DNA of 64,000 nt, from assembly GCF_946480185.1 (NCBI RefSeq), contig NZ_CAMLIG010000022.1, positions 1-64,000 of the forward strand, read 5' to 3'. Of this stretch, positions 16,966 to 25,382 are shown piece after piece; positions within the stretch are counted from its first letter, which is position 1; every line of letters starts with the position of its first letter. The position numbers were made by a program, and so were the translations under genes. This stretch comes from an uncultured Pedobacter sp. (GTDB lineage: Bacteria; Bacteroidota; Bacteroidia; Sphingobacteriales; Sphingobacteriaceae). The notes under the pieces were generated by a model that was not told the origin of the DNA, did not search any database, and saw only the letters and a list, made by a program, of their open reading frames with translations.

Positions 16966-18087
16966 CTAAGTTGAAAGTATCACAATATCCACATCTTTTT
17001 CGGAAATCTTTTTCATCAAATTTTTAAAAAAGTTGGTGTTGAATAATAAAGAAAAGAAACTAAATTGAGGTTTGCCGATACAAAGTGTGGTGATTTGGCG
17101 GTCTATAGTCTGTTTGGCGATTGCAGATGCAATATCATCATCCTGAATTCTGATGATTTCTGCACCCATTTCTGTCGCCAATTTAAAACTGTTAATCAAG
17201 TGCCTTTGCTTATCTAACGGGATTCTATTGGAATTTTCTCTGCCGGTTTGGATGTATAAAACATACCATTTGGCATTGTAATAATTGGCTAATCTCGCTA
17301 CCTTTCTGATGATTCCTTTTGAGGTATTTTCGTTGGCACTGATGCAGGCCATAATTCTTTGCGTTTTATAAATTTGTGTGGAATTGGTTTCTTGCTCTAC
17401 CTTTCTCACTACTTGCGAAGCCACTTCTTTTAATGCCAGTTCCCGCAGTTGTAAGATGTTGTTTATCTTGAAAAAGTTATTGACTGCCTGTTGAATTTTA
17501 TCGGCCGTGTAAATTTTTCCTTGTTGCAGTCGCTCAATCAATTCGTCAGCAGTAAGGTCAATATTTACCACTTCATCAGCCATAGCCAAAACACTATCCG
17601 GAATGCGTTCTTTAACTTCAATGCCGGTAATTTGGATGATTTGCTGATTTAAACTTTCTAGGTGTTGGATATTTACCGCCGAAATCACGTTAATACCAAC
17701 ATCCAATATTTCCATTACATCCTGCCAACGTTTTTCGTTTTTACTGCCATGTACGTTGCTATGTGCAATTTCATCAACCAAAACAACTTCCGGATGCTCG
17801 TTAATAATGGCTTGCACATCCATTTCTTCCAGCTCTTTTCCTTTGTAAAAGATAGTTCTGGTGGAGATAGCCGTTAAACCATCCAAAAGTTGGTGGGTTT
17901 CCTCACGGAAATGTGTTTCCACAAAACCAATTTTTACATCGATACCGTTTCGTTGTAAAGCATGTGCATCCTGCAACATGCGGTAAGTTTTACCCACACC
18001 GGCACTCATACCAATGTAAATCTTAAACTTACCCCGTTTGGATTGTTTAATTAAGTTCAGAAAATGTTGTGCTTTTTCTTCACTCAT
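16966..18087 (-). CDS. kdpD: KdpD N-terminal sensor protein without kinase domain
   Basis: The 373 residues correspond only to the cytoplasmic N-terminal half of classical KdpD (about 890 aa). The KdpD domain (about 20-230) has the Walker A-like GMSAGVGKT (26-34) and Walker B-like VVLVDEIAHSN, followed by a universal-stress-protein-like domain (about 245-373) that in classical KdpD binds second messengers such as c-di-AMP. The four-helix membrane region, GAF and kinase domains are absent, and a separate kinase gene follows immediately. It overlaps kdpC by 8 bp, so the genes are translationally coupled. The split arrangement is known in Bacteroidetes; how signal passes to the kinase is not visible. 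Confidence 0.9.
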   Translation of the reverse strand: MSEEKAQHFLNLIKQSKRGKFKIYIGMSAGVGKTYRMLQDAHALQRNGIDVKIGFVETHFREETHQLLDGLTAISTRTIFYKGKELEEMDVQAIINEHPEVVLVDEIAHSNVHGSKNEKRWQDVMEILDVGINVISAVNIQHLESLNQQIIQITGIEVKERIPDSVLAMADEVVNIDLTADELIERLQQGKIYTADKIQQAVNNFFKINNILQLRELALKEVASQVVRKVEQETNSTQIYKTQRIMACISANENTSKGIIRKVARLANYYNAKWYVLYIQTGRENSNRIPLDKQRHLINSFKLATEMGAEIIRIQDDDIASAIAKQTIDRQITTLCIGKPQFSFFSLLFNTNFFKNLMKKISEKDVDIVILST

Positions 18088-18646
18088 TGCTTAAGCTGTT
18101 TAAAGCCAAATTTAACTTTAATACATTAACTTTTGATGGGCCAAATAAGCCTAATAGCGGTGTTTCAGTGTTTTGAGCAACAAGGTTTTTTACTTTATCA
18201 AAAGGCAACTTTCGTTCATTTGCTACTCTGTTTACCTGTACAATTGCGCTTTCAACGGAAATGTTGGGGTCTAAACCGCTACCGCTTGCGGTTACTAAAT
18301 CTGCTGGAACATCTTCTCTTTTTACCGCTGGATCTGCTTTTAAAAAAGCATCGATACGACTTTCTACTTCTTTTAAATATGCTGGATTTGATGGGCCCTT
18401 ATTGCTTCCGCCAGAACCTGCCGCGTTATAATCTACCGCTGATGGACGAGACCAGAAATAGCCCGGCTTGTCAAACTTTTGACTTACATTTTCATAGTAA
18501 GTTTTGCCATTAGCTTTTACTAATGTTCCAGCGCCTTTATCAGGCATTAATTGGGCAAATCCCCAAACTATTCCGTTATAAAACACACAGAAAAAAACTA
18601 AGCAAACTAGGGTAAGGCGTATCGCCGGAAAAATATTTGTTTTCAT
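18080..18646 (-). CDS. kdpC: Potassium-transporting ATPase subunit C
   Basis: Small subunit of the KdpFABC high-affinity K+ pump, anchored by one N-terminal membrane helix (about 9-30) with a periplasmic domain that assists ATP-driven transport. Family motifs are visible: KFDKPGYFWSRPSAVDYNAAGSGGSN (split here as KFDKPGYFWSRPSAV then DYNAAGSGGSNKGPSNP), DLVTASGSGLDPNIS and NERKLPFDKVKNLV. Length 188 is typical. It starts 1 bp after kdpB and overlaps kdpD by 8 bp. Confidence 0.97.
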   Translation of the reverse strand: MKTNIFPAIRLTLVCLVFFCVFYNGIVWGFAQLMPDKGAGTLVKANGKTYYENVSQKFDKPGYFWSRPSAVDYNAAGSGGSNKGPSNPAYLKEVESRIDAFLKADPAVKREDVPADLVTASGSGLDPNISVESAIVQVNRVANERKLPFDKVKNLVAQNTETPLLGLFGPSKVNVLKLNLALNSLSNE

Positions 18647-18647
18647 T

Positions 18648-20669
18648 TTATATAAATAAGGAGACTATTAAATCAATTAATTTGATTCCTATAAAAGGCA
18701 CAATCAGTCCGCCTAAACCGTAAATAAACAGGTTTCTGCGGAGCAATGCACTTGCACCAATCGGTTTATAAGCGACGCCTTTTAATGCCAAGGGAACCAG
18801 CATTGGAATAATTAATGCGTTAAAAATTACCGCAGATAAAATGGCGCTCTGCGGACTCCCCAAGTGCATGATGTTTAATGCTTGTAAAGAAGGAATAGCA
18901 GTGATGAAAAGCGCAGGAATAATGGCGAAATATTTAGCCACATCATTTGCGATACTGAAAGTAGTCAGCGTCCCGCGGGTCATCAATAACTGTTTTCCAA
19001 TTTCTACAATTTCAATGAGTTTGGTAGGGTCGTTATCCAAATCAACCATGTTACCTGCTTCTTTTGCGGCCTGCGTTCCGCTGTTCATGGCAACGCCAAC
19101 ATCAGCCTGAGCCAAAGCTGGAGCATCATTGGTTCCGTCGCCCATCATGGCTACCAAACGTCCGTTTTGTTGTTCTTTACGGATGTAGTTCATTTTGTCC
19201 TCTGGTTTTGCTTCCGCGATAAAATCATCAACACCTGCTTTTTCGGCTATAAATTTGGCTGTTAGCGGATTGTCTCCGGTAACCATTACCGTTTTAATTC
19301 CCATTTTGCGCAAACGCTCAAACCGTTCGCTCATGCCCGGTTTAATAATATCCTGCAATTCTATCACGCCCAAAATCTTTTCGTTTTCTGAAAGTACTAA
19401 AGGCGTTCCACCGTTTCCGGATATTAATTTTACAGTTTCTTCTGTTTCAGCAGGAAATATGTTTCCAGCTTTTTGTGCAATGTTACGGATAGCATCAAAA
19501 GCACCTTTTCTGATTCGCTGTGTAGCTGTATCTACGCCAGAACTTCTGGTTTCGGCCGTAAAAGGAATAAACTTTAAAGATGAATTTTGGAACTGATTTC
19601 TATCGGCGCCAGCTAACTCGGTAATTGATTTGCCTTCTGGAGTTTCATCACTCAGCGAACTTAAAATCACACATTTTGTAAAATGTGCTTCCGTAACTCC
19701 ATTTGCAGGGTAAAATTTGGTTGCTTTTCTGTTTCCAATGGTGATGGTTCCCGTTTTATCCAACAATAAAACATCGATATCGCCAGCAGTTTCAACCGCT
19801 TTTCCACTTTTGGTGATGATGTTTGCTCGCAAAGCTCTGTCCATCCCTGCCACACCAATTGCTGATAACAAACCGCCAATGGTTGTCGGGATTAAACAAA
19901 CAAAAAGTGCAATAAACGAAGCAATGCTGATGGGTGCATTTGTATAATCTGCAAAAGGTTTTAAAGTGATGGTTACAATGATAAAAACCAAGGTAAAACC
20001 TGCCAACAAAATAGTTAAAGCAATTTCATTCGGCGTTTTTTGTCGGCTGGCACCTTCTACCAAAGCAATCATCTTATCTAAAAAACTTTCGCCTTGCGCA
20101 GTGGTAGCTCTTACCACAATCCGGTCCGAAAGTACTTTTGTTCCGCCCGTTACCGAACTTTTATCGCCTCCAGATTCCCGGATAACCGGTGCACTTTCCC
20201 CGGTAATTGCACTTTCATCAATGGTGGCTAAGCCTTCTATAATTTCCCCATCTGCCGGGATAATATCGCCCGCCGTACAAACAAATTTGTCGCCTTTTTT
20301 TAGTTCCGAGGAATTAATTAGCACAATTCCTCCGTTAATGTCCACCATATTTGCAGGTGTTTCTTCTCTGGTTTTGCGTAAGCTATTGGCCTGTGCTTTT
20401 CCTCTGGCTTCGGCAATTGCTTCGGCAAAGTTGGCGAAGAGCAGGGTAAAAAATAACACGATAAATACGGTAAAGTTATAAGCAAAACTTCCCTGTGTGC
20501 CATTGCCGGTTAAAGCATAAGCAGTAACCACGAGCATAATTACAGTTCCGATTTCCACGGTAAACATCACCGGATTGCGGAACATTAATTTAGGATTTAG
20601 TTTTACGAAAGACTGTTTGACAGCCTCTTGCATCAAATCTTTTTGAAATAGCGATTGTTGCGTTTTCAT
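18648..20669 (-). CDS. kdpB: Potassium-transporting ATPase ATP-binding subunit B
   Basis: The P-type ATPase subunit of Kdp, 673 residues. The phosphorylated Asp is at 304 in [17 protein letters not shown] is at 156-159 in the actuator loop, including the Ser that in E. coli is subject to inhibitory phosphorylation. [19 protein letters not shown] is the hinge and Mg2+-binding motif. Seven membrane helices are expected. It lies between kdpA (15 bp gap) and kdpC (1 bp gap). Reverse-strand open frames within it are shadows produced by biased codon use. Confidence 0.98.
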   Translation of the reverse strand: MKTQQSLFQKDLMQEAVKQSFVKLNPKLMFRNPVMFTVEIGTVIMLVVTAYALTGNGTQGSFAYNFTVFIVLFFTLLFANFAEAIAEARGKAQANSLRKTREETPANMVDINGGIVLINSSELKKGDKFVCTAGDIIPADGEIIEGLATIDESAITGESAPVIRESGGDKSSVTGGTKVLSDRIVVRATTAQGESFLDKMIALVEGASRQKTPNEIALTILLAGFTLVFIIVTITLKPFADYTNAPISIASFIALFVCLIPTTIGGLLSAIGVAGMDRALRANIITKSGKAVETAGDIDVLLLDKTGTITIGNRKATKFYPANGVTEAHFTKCVILSSLSDETPEGKSITELAGADRNQFQNSSLKFIPFTAETRSSGVDTATQRIRKGAFDAIRNIAQKAGNIFPAETEETVKLISGNGGTPLVLSENEKILGVIELQDIIKPGMSERFERLRKMGIKTVMVTGDNPLTAKFIAEKAGVDDFIAEAKPEDKMNYIRKEQQNGRLVAMMGDGTNDAPALAQADVGVAMNSGTQAAKEAGNMVDLDNDPTKLIEIVEIGKQLLMTRGTLTTFSIANDVAKYFAIIPALFITAIPSLQALNIMHLGSPQSAILSAVIFNALIIPMLVPLALKGVAYKPIGASALLRRNLFIYGLGGLIVPFIGIKLIDLIVSLFI

Positions 20670-20684
20670 ATTCTTGAATAGATA

Positions 20685-22385
20685 TTATCTGAGTGAGAAA
20701 AATTCTGCAATTGGCCCAAGGGTTAATGCAGGGAAGAAAGAAAGTGAGGCCAAAATTGCGATGACAGCAAAAACCATTAAACCGAATGTTGCGGTATCTG
20801 TTTTTAAAGTTCCGTTGCTTTCTGGAATGTATTTCTTTTGGGCCAATAAACCCGCAATGGCAACCGGGCCAATAATTGGCAGGTATCTGCCTAAAAGCAT
20901 AATTATTCCGCAGGATATATTCCAAAAAATGGTATTGTCTCCCAAACCTTCAAATCCGCTTCCGTTATTTGCTGATGACGACGTGAATTCGTAAAGCATC
21001 TGGCTGAAGCCATGATAACCAGGATTTGATAGCCAAGTGCCATAAGTTTCGGGATTTTGCGAAAGTAGAAAGCTGGAGATTGCGGTTCCGCCGAGAATAA
21101 GCAAGGGGTGAAGCAGAGCAATCACCATAGCAATTTTCATCTCTTTGGCTTCAATTTTTTTTCCTAAAAATTCGGGCGTTCTTCCAACCATCAGCCCGCT
21201 GATAAAAACGGCGAGGATAATAAAAATATAAAAGTTGAGAAATCCGACACCTACGCCTCCATAAAAACAGTTAACCATCATCCCAAGCATGGTCAACATT
21301 CCTGTTAAAGGCGTGGCGCTATCATGCATGGAATTTACAGAACCGTTACTGGTTACCGTGGTATTGATGGCCCAATAAGCCGACGCTGCACTGCCAAACC
21401 TCACTTCTTTGCCTTCCATACTACCCAGTTTTTGGGAGATTCCCATTTTTGCAATTGCTGGGTTGCCAGCCATTTCCTGGTGGACTGCTGGAACCATCAA
21501 GAGCAGAAAACCTAAAGTCATTACCCCGAAAATGGTGTATGATAGTTTTTTACGTTTTAGTACAAATCCCAAAGCAAAAATTAATGCCATCGGAATCAAA
21601 ACAATAGATATGGTTTCAATGATGTTAGTGAAGTAGTTGGGGTTTTCTAAGGGATGTGCCGAGTTGGCACCAAAAAAACCGCCCCCGTTTGTGCCTAGTT
21701 GCTTAATAGCAAGAAATCCCGCTACCGGTCCTCTGCTTACCATTTGTGTATCGCCCTGCAAAGTGATGATGGTTTGTTTGCCTTCAAACGTCATCGGCAC
21801 ACCGTTAAACAAATAAACTAAAGCGACGATAAGAGCAATAGGGAATAAAATTCTGGTACAGGTTCTAACAAAATAGCTGTAGAAATTGCCTAAATCTTCT
21901 TTAGCATCCTTTTTCATTGCGTTGAAAACGATGGCGCAAATTGCTATTCCCGTAGCGGCGCTAATAAACTGCCATAACATTAAGGTCATCTGACCCAAAT
22001 AGGAGAGGCCAGTCTCTCCGCTGTAATGCTGTAAATTGGTGTTTGTAACAAAACTAACCGTGGTATTGAAAGCCAAATCTGCACTCATGGAGGGGTTTGC
22101 ATCCGGATTTAACGGCAACCATGCCATATTACTAAGTATAAACATCGAAATCAGAAACCAAATAAAATTGATGGTCAACAATGCCAGTAAACTTTGTTTC
22201 CAGTTCATTGGTCGGTTTTTATTGATTCCCGACATTTTAAAAAATAGGTTGTCTAATCCATTAAACACGTTGCTAAGGCTTTTTTTGTCATATTCAAAAA
22301 CACCAGCTATGTATTTGCCTAATGGAATTGCCAGCAATACCAGCAATCCGAACATTAAAATAATTCCTAAGATTTCCGTATCCAT
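20685..22385 (-). CDS. kdpA: Potassium-transporting ATPase subunit A
   Basis: The K+-selective channel-like subunit of Kdp, related to the Trk/Ktr superfamily. The ATG at 22385 (MDTEILGIILMF) is chosen because it follows the stop of the upstream microprotein by 2 bp; a TTG further upstream would overlap it. The 566 residues contain about ten membrane helices and four pore repeats with filter Gly motifs, including TNTNLQHYSGE, GTNGGGFFGANSAHP, TVTSNGSVNSM and ANNGSGFEGL. It is fourth in a tight gene series, 22685 down to 15265. Confidence 0.97.
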   Translation of the reverse strand: MDTEILGIILMFGLLVLLAIPLGKYIAGVFEYDKKSLSNVFNGLDNLFFKMSGINKNRPMNWKQSLLALLTINFIWFLISMFILSNMAWLPLNPDANPSMSADLAFNTTVSFVTNTNLQHYSGETGLSYLGQMTLMLWQFISAATGIAICAIVFNAMKKDAKEDLGNFYSYFVRTCTRILFPIALIVALVYLFNGVPMTFEGKQTIITLQGDTQMVSRGPVAGFLAIKQLGTNGGGFFGANSAHPLENPNYFTNIIETISIVLIPMALIFALGFVLKRKKLSYTIFGVMTLGFLLLMVPAVHQEMAGNPAIAKMGISQKLGSMEGKEVRFGSAASAYWAINTTVTSNGSVNSMHDSATPLTGMLTMLGMMVNCFYGGVGVGFLNFYIFIILAVFISGLMVGRTPEFLGKKIEAKEMKIAMVIALLHPLLILGGTAISSFLLSQNPETYGTWLSNPGYHGFSQMLYEFTSSSANNGSGFEGLGDNTIFWNISCGIIMLLGRYLPIIGPVAIAGLLAQKKYIPESNGTLKTDTATFGLMVFAVIAILASLSFFPALTLGPIAEFFSLR

Positions 22386-22387
22386 AA

Positions 22388-22516
22388 TTATGAAAAACAA
22401 GTGTTAAACAAATAAATACAAACAGCGTAAATCGCATAAATTGCGATGAATATGATGATGAAAAGCAAAATCTCTGAGAAAATACTTTTGTTGATGGGAT
22501 GTGTTTTTGTTTTCAT
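22388..22516 (-). CDS. 42-residue membrane microprotein between kdpF and kdpA
   Basis: The frame starts MKTKTHPINKSIFSEILLF and continues with one strongly hydrophobic helix (about residues 14-37) ending in NTCFS. The stop lies 2 bp before kdpA and the ATG lies 4 bp after kdpF, which is the spacing of a real operon member. The N-terminus is basic, so an N-in membrane orientation is likely. No family was recognised. It could be a Kdp accessory or regulatory peptide; proximity is the only functional evidence. Confidence 0.65.
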   Translation of the reverse strand: MKTKTHPINKSIFSEILLFIIIFIAIYAIYAVCIYLFNTCFS

Positions 22517-22520
22517 TGTT

Positions 22521-22598
22521 TTAAAATTTTTCGGGTTTCAGCAGTACATAACACATGTAAATAAAGACCGCCATAGAGATGATAAATAGGTACAACAT
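22521..22598 (-). CDS. kdpF: KdpF, small stabilising subunit of the Kdp complex
   Basis: The 25-residue frame starts with MLYLFIISMAVFIYM and ends CYVLLKPEKF. One hydrophobic helix followed by a Tyr-Val-Leu-Leu-x-Pro-Glu-Lys-Phe end closely parallels E. coli KdpF (29 aa, ending in YALINAEAF). In E. coli this peptide sits at the KdpA-KdpB interface and stabilises the complex. It is below usual gene-calling limits. It lies 3 bp after one microprotein gene and 4 bp before another. Confidence 0.85.
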   Translation of the reverse strand: MLYLFIISMAVFIYMCYVLLKPEKF

Positions 22599-22601
22599 GA
22601 T

Positions 22602-22685
22602 TTAAATGTTTTGAAAGAAGTGGATGGATAGATAAAATAACCAGTATAGCAAAATACCTAAGGCCAGCACAATGATAAATTCCAT
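22602..22685 (-). CDS. 27-residue membrane microprotein, first gene of the kdp transcript
   Basis: The frame starts MEFIIVLALGILLYWLFYL and ends SIHFFQNI. It is a single hydrophobic helix with an acidic residue at position 2. The ATG is about 20 nt downstream of the start point predicted from the sigma-54-like promoter (22716-22730), and the stop lies 3 bp before kdpF. It could be a second KdpF-like peptide or a translational primer for the operon. Coding status rests on position and composition. Confidence 0.6.
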   Translation of the reverse strand: MEFIIVLALGILLYWLFYLSIHFFQNI

Positions 22686-22715
22686 GATTTTAATATTTAT
22701 ATATGCCAGCACCTT

Positions 22716-22730
22716 TGCAATCAAAAGACC
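22716..22730 (-). promoter_or_regulatory. Sigma-54-like promoter upstream of the kdp genes
   Basis: Read on the minus strand, GG (22730-22729), then 10 nt, then GC (22718-22717), with TTGCA as the full -12 element. This has the invariant GG-N10-GC spacing of RpoN promoters. The -24 half is otherwise weak (CGGTC instead of TGGCAC). It points at the first kdp microprotein, and the neighbouring regulator carries GAFTGA, the sigma-54 contact motif, which supports the reading. Confidence 0.5.
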
Positions 22731-22754
22731 GAAGCAGATGATTTTATGATAAAT

Positions 22755-22769
22755 AATTGAAAATCAATT
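22755..22769. promoter_or_regulatory. Candidate activator site upstream of the kdp promoter
   Basis: A perfect inverted repeat AATTGA-AAA-TCAATT lies about 25-40 bp upstream of the -24 element on the minus strand. This is suitable for an NtrC-type dimer, although such sites are usually farther away. Binding is inferred. Confidence 0.3.
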
Positions 22770-22794
22770 GATAAGATGTTTTTCGGAAAGCTTT

Positions 22795-22825
22795 AAAAAA
22801 GAAAACCCTTTCGTTTTGAAAGGGT
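22795..22825 (-). terminator. Intrinsic terminator of the NtrC-type regulator gene
   Basis: ACCCTTTC (22805-22812) pairs with GAAAGGGT (22818-22825) around a 5-nt loop. On the minus strand it is followed by TTTTCTTTTTT. It lies about 30 bp after the regulator's stop codon and separates its transcript from the kdp genes. A second small hairpin CTATC/GATAG is at 22831-22845. Confidence 0.8.
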
Positions 22826-22855
22826 GCATACTATCGTTTTGATAGGGTAGTGCTT

Positions 22856-24187
22856 TTACCGGAGTTGATATTCCTCTAACTTTCGGTAAAGTGTGGTTAG
22901 CGCAATATTGAGTAACCTTGCGGTTTCTGTCTTGTTGTTTTTGGTATGATGAAGTACTTTTTCGATGTGCTTTTTTTCTGCGCTTGCCAGTTCAAAGTCA
23001 GAAAGTTCTTTTTGCTGAGTGGTGTTAAAATTTGGCGGAAGTGCATCCATTGTCACCAAATTTGAGTCAGTTAAAATAACCGCTCGTTCCACGGTATTTT
23101 TAAGTTCTCTGATATTACCGTTCCAGGGATGGGCTAACAGCGCTTGAACGGTTTGCTGATTGAAAGACTGAATTTGCTTTTTTGCTTTTTTTGAAAACAC
23201 GGAAAGAAAATGAGCGGCCAACACCAAAATATCTTCGTTTCTTTCTCTTAATGGTGGCAGATGAATCGTAAAAACCGACAATCTGTAATAAATATCTTCT
23301 CTGAAATTTCCGTTCTTAACTTCTTGCTGTAAATCTCTATTGGTGGCCGAAATAATTCGTACATCCACTTTAGTGATTTTACTGTCACCAATTTTAATGA
23401 GTTCACCACTTTCTAAAATCCGTAATAATTTGGCTTGTAAATCAAGGTGTAACTCTCCAACTTCATCTAAAAAAATTGTTCCATTGTTTGCTTCTTCAAA
23501 TAAGCCTTTCTTATCTTTTTGAGCTCCCGTAAATGCTCCGGCTTTATGCCCAAACAATTCGCTTTCTAATAATTCTTTAGAAAAAGCAGCACAGTTTATC
23601 GCAACAAAATTTTGTTTTTTCCTTTCGCTGGCATTGTGGATTGCATTGGCGAAAATTTCTTTTCCTGTTCCGGTCTCGCCACTTAAAAAAACGGAGGTAT
23701 TTGTTGGGGCAACTTTTTTGGCAAGTTCAATGGCTTGTTTTATTTCTTTTGATGCACCTAAAATCTGTTCAAATGTGCCAATATCAATTTTATGTTTGTC
23801 TGTATTTAAAACCGAATTGGTTTGAGATTTTTCACAGGCTTTTGCAAGTAAGGGCAATATCTTTTTATTATCGTCGCCTTTAGTTATATAATCAAAAGCA
23901 CCGTTTTTTATCGCCTGCACCCCGTCAGGGATGTTTCCGTAAGCAGTTAGCAGTATAATTTCAATCTGTGGATAATCCAGTTTTATTTTCTCGGCTAAGT
24001 TTACGCCGTTTGCATCTGGTAATTTTACATCGCAAAGCACCACATTAATATTTTCACGGCTTAAAATTTGCAAACCTTCTTTTGCTTCTGCCGCTTCTCT
24101 TACTTCATAGCCTTCCAACTTTACAATCCGGCCAAGTAAATTTCTCAGCTTTTCTTCATCATCTATGATTAATATTTTTGGATGCAT
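22856..24187 (-). CDS. NtrC-family sigma-54-dependent response regulator linked to kdp
   Basis: This 443-residue protein has a receiver domain with phospho-acceptor Asp53 (VVLCDVKLP). An AAA+ domain follows, with Walker A GETGTGKE (170-177), the sigma-54 contact motif GAFTGA (217-222) and Walker B EANNGTIFLDEVGEL. The C-terminus is a Fis-type helix-turn-helix (about 405-443; ETARLLNIALTTLYRKL). Classical Kdp systems use KdpE, an OmpR-type regulator. Here the adjacent regulator is of a different family, so kdp expression is inferred to be RpoN-dependent and controlled through the separate kinase at 15265-16959. It forms its own transcript, ended by a terminator. Confidence 0.92.
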   Translation of the reverse strand: MHPKILIIDDEEKLRNLLGRIVKLEGYEVREAAEAKEGLQILSRENINVVLCDVKLPDANGVNLAEKIKLDYPQIEIILLTAYGNIPDGVQAIKNGAFDYITKGDDNKKILPLLAKACEKSQTNSVLNTDKHKIDIGTFEQILGASKEIKQAIELAKKVAPTNTSVFLSGETGTGKEIFANAIHNASERKKQNFVAINCAAFSKELLESELFGHKAGAFTGAQKDKKGLFEEANNGTIFLDEVGELHLDLQAKLLRILESGELIKIGDSKITKVDVRIISATNRDLQQEVKNGNFREDIYYRLSVFTIHLPPLRERNEDILVLAAHFLSVFSKKAKKQIQSFNQQTVQALLAHPWNGNIRELKNTVERAVILTDSNLVTMDALPPNFNTTQQKELSDFELASAEKKHIEKVLHHTKNNKTETARLLNIALTTLYRKLEEYQLR

Positions 24188-24239
24188 TAGCGCAACGTTA
24201 AAATTTAATGGTTCAAATATAGATTTTTTAATACTACAG

Positions 24240-25184
24240 CTACTTCCCTAAAACGTGATAACTGCTAATTTTATCCATAGCAATGATAGCAACACCGTTT
24301 TCATCAGTAGAGATGATTTTGTCAAATTCGGCATTGAAAACTACTTCTTCTGCTTTATAAGATGTTCTGGAATGTACCGTTTGAGAAAATGAATCGTCGA
24401 AAGCCTTCAGCATCACTACAAATTCTGCTTGCCCTTCAATTAAATTTTGTGGGCTGAGTTCTTTTAAAGGACTGTTCTCGGTAATGGGATGAACAATGGT
24501 CCAGCTCAAAGTCAACAGGTTGATTTCATCACGTTCTAACTCTAAAGGAAGAAAACGTCTTATAACTTTACCGTCTTCTAAAATATTGATACTGATTAAA
24601 ACGCTTATTTTTAATTCGATGAGTTGGTTACTGCGGAAATTTGCAAACCGGAACATGTATGCGGTAATATCCCGATAAGGCGAAACCAAAATGTTTTCAC
24701 TATATGTTATTTTTGCACTCGGTCTCGAAAATCTTCCGTACAGTAAACCGGTTGCCAAAGCAAAAGTTAGCAAACCAAGCATAGATTCTATGGCCGCAAT
24801 AATACTTGTTGCAAATCCTTGCGGACTTAAATGCCCGTAACCTACTGTTGAAATTGTTTGTGCTGAAAAGAAAAAAGCATCAAAAAAGTGGTCTCTAGCG
24901 GTAATTCCGGTTTCTCCTTGAATATGCTCAATCCCTAAAGCAACGTATATAGACGCAAAAAAAACATTTATAGCCAGATAGGAGAGCAGGATAATTGACC
25001 AAAACTTCCGCCACGACATGTTAATTAAAGAATTGTAAGCTTCGTGTGGCTTAAAAAATGGCAAACCTTTTCTGATAATATTTGAACTGCCATCTTTATT
25101 CAGCATACGCTGGTTATTTTGGGTAGGTATTTTACCAAAACCCAAGTCTTCGTTTATTTTAGCTTTACCTCTTAATTTAATCAT
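24240..25184 (-). CDS. Inward-rectifier-type potassium channel (KirBac-like)
   Basis: The 314 residues comprise an N-terminal cytoplasmic slide segment (about 1-58), TM1 (about 60-84), a pore helix with the K+ selectivity filter TVGYG (113-117), TM2 (about 124-150) and a C-terminal IRK immunoglobulin-like domain (about 155-305). The phrase SYLAINVFFASIY in TM1 is characteristic of prokaryotic Kir channels. These channels conduct K+ passively. Its position beside the kdp regulator makes this stretch a potassium-homeostasis locus, perhaps balancing active uptake by Kdp. The gap to the regulator is 52 bp on the same strand, so co-transcription is possible. Confidence 0.93.
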   Translation of the reverse strand: MIKLRGKAKINEDLGFGKIPTQNNQRMLNKDGSSNIIRKGLPFFKPHEAYNSLINMSWRKFWSIILLSYLAINVFFASIYVALGIEHIQGETGITARDHFFDAFFFSAQTISTVGYGHLSPQGFATSIIAAIESMLGLLTFALATGLLYGRFSRPSAKITYSENILVSPYRDITAYMFRFANFRSNQLIELKISVLISINILEDGKVIRRFLPLELERDEINLLTLSWTIVHPITENSPLKELSPQNLIEGQAEFVVMLKAFDDSFSQTVHSRTSYKAEEVVFNAEFDKIISTDENGVAIIAMDKISSYHVLGK

Positions 25185-25244
25185 TCATTAATTTTGTTTT
25201 TAATTTTTAAGATATTTAAAAAATCGCCATATTTGCTACACAAA

Positions 25245-25298
25245 ATGAGAAACGTAAATATAAATACAATTTGGTGGTGGCATTACGAAAATTCGTAG
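25245..25298 (+). CDS. trpL: trp leader peptide with three consecutive Trp codons
   Basis: A 17-codon frame reads MRNVNINTIWWWHYENS and stops with TAG. The three TGG codons are at 25272-25280. It precedes an intrinsic terminator and then the trp biosynthesis genes, which is the layout of ribosome-mediated attenuation. The start codon lies about 10 bp after CATATTTG (25228-25235), one mismatch from TAnnTTTG, so the transcript would have a very short leader before the peptide. Trp is rare, so three in a row by chance at this position is improbable. Confidence 0.85.
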   Translation: MRNVNINTIWWWHYENS

Positions 25299-25364
25299 GG
25301 CAAACCATATTTTTATATTTTTAACCAAATACATAAAAGGGTTGCCAGTGGTAACCCTTTTTTT
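25299..25364 (+). terminator. trp attenuator with mutually exclusive antiterminator and terminator
   Basis: The terminator stem is AAAGGGTTGCC (25336-25346) with GGTAACCCTTT (25350-25360), with one G-U pair, followed by a run of seven T. The competing antiterminator pairs GGCAAACC (25299-25306) with GGGTTGCC (25339-25346), seven of eight pairs, which disrupts the terminator arm. GGCAAACC begins directly after the leader stop codon. A ribosome that finishes the peptide would cover it and allow termination; one stalled on the Trp codons would leave it free. ATTTGGT (25269-25275) is also complementary to ACCAAAT (25324-25330). Confidence 0.8.
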
Positions 25365-25382
25365 ATGATATAAACAGAGAAA

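Noticed and set aside
19966..20481. Long plus-strand open frame of 171 codons opposite kdpB
   Set aside because: It lies entirely within the well-supported kdpB gene and follows its codon bias; the translated text has no domain character.
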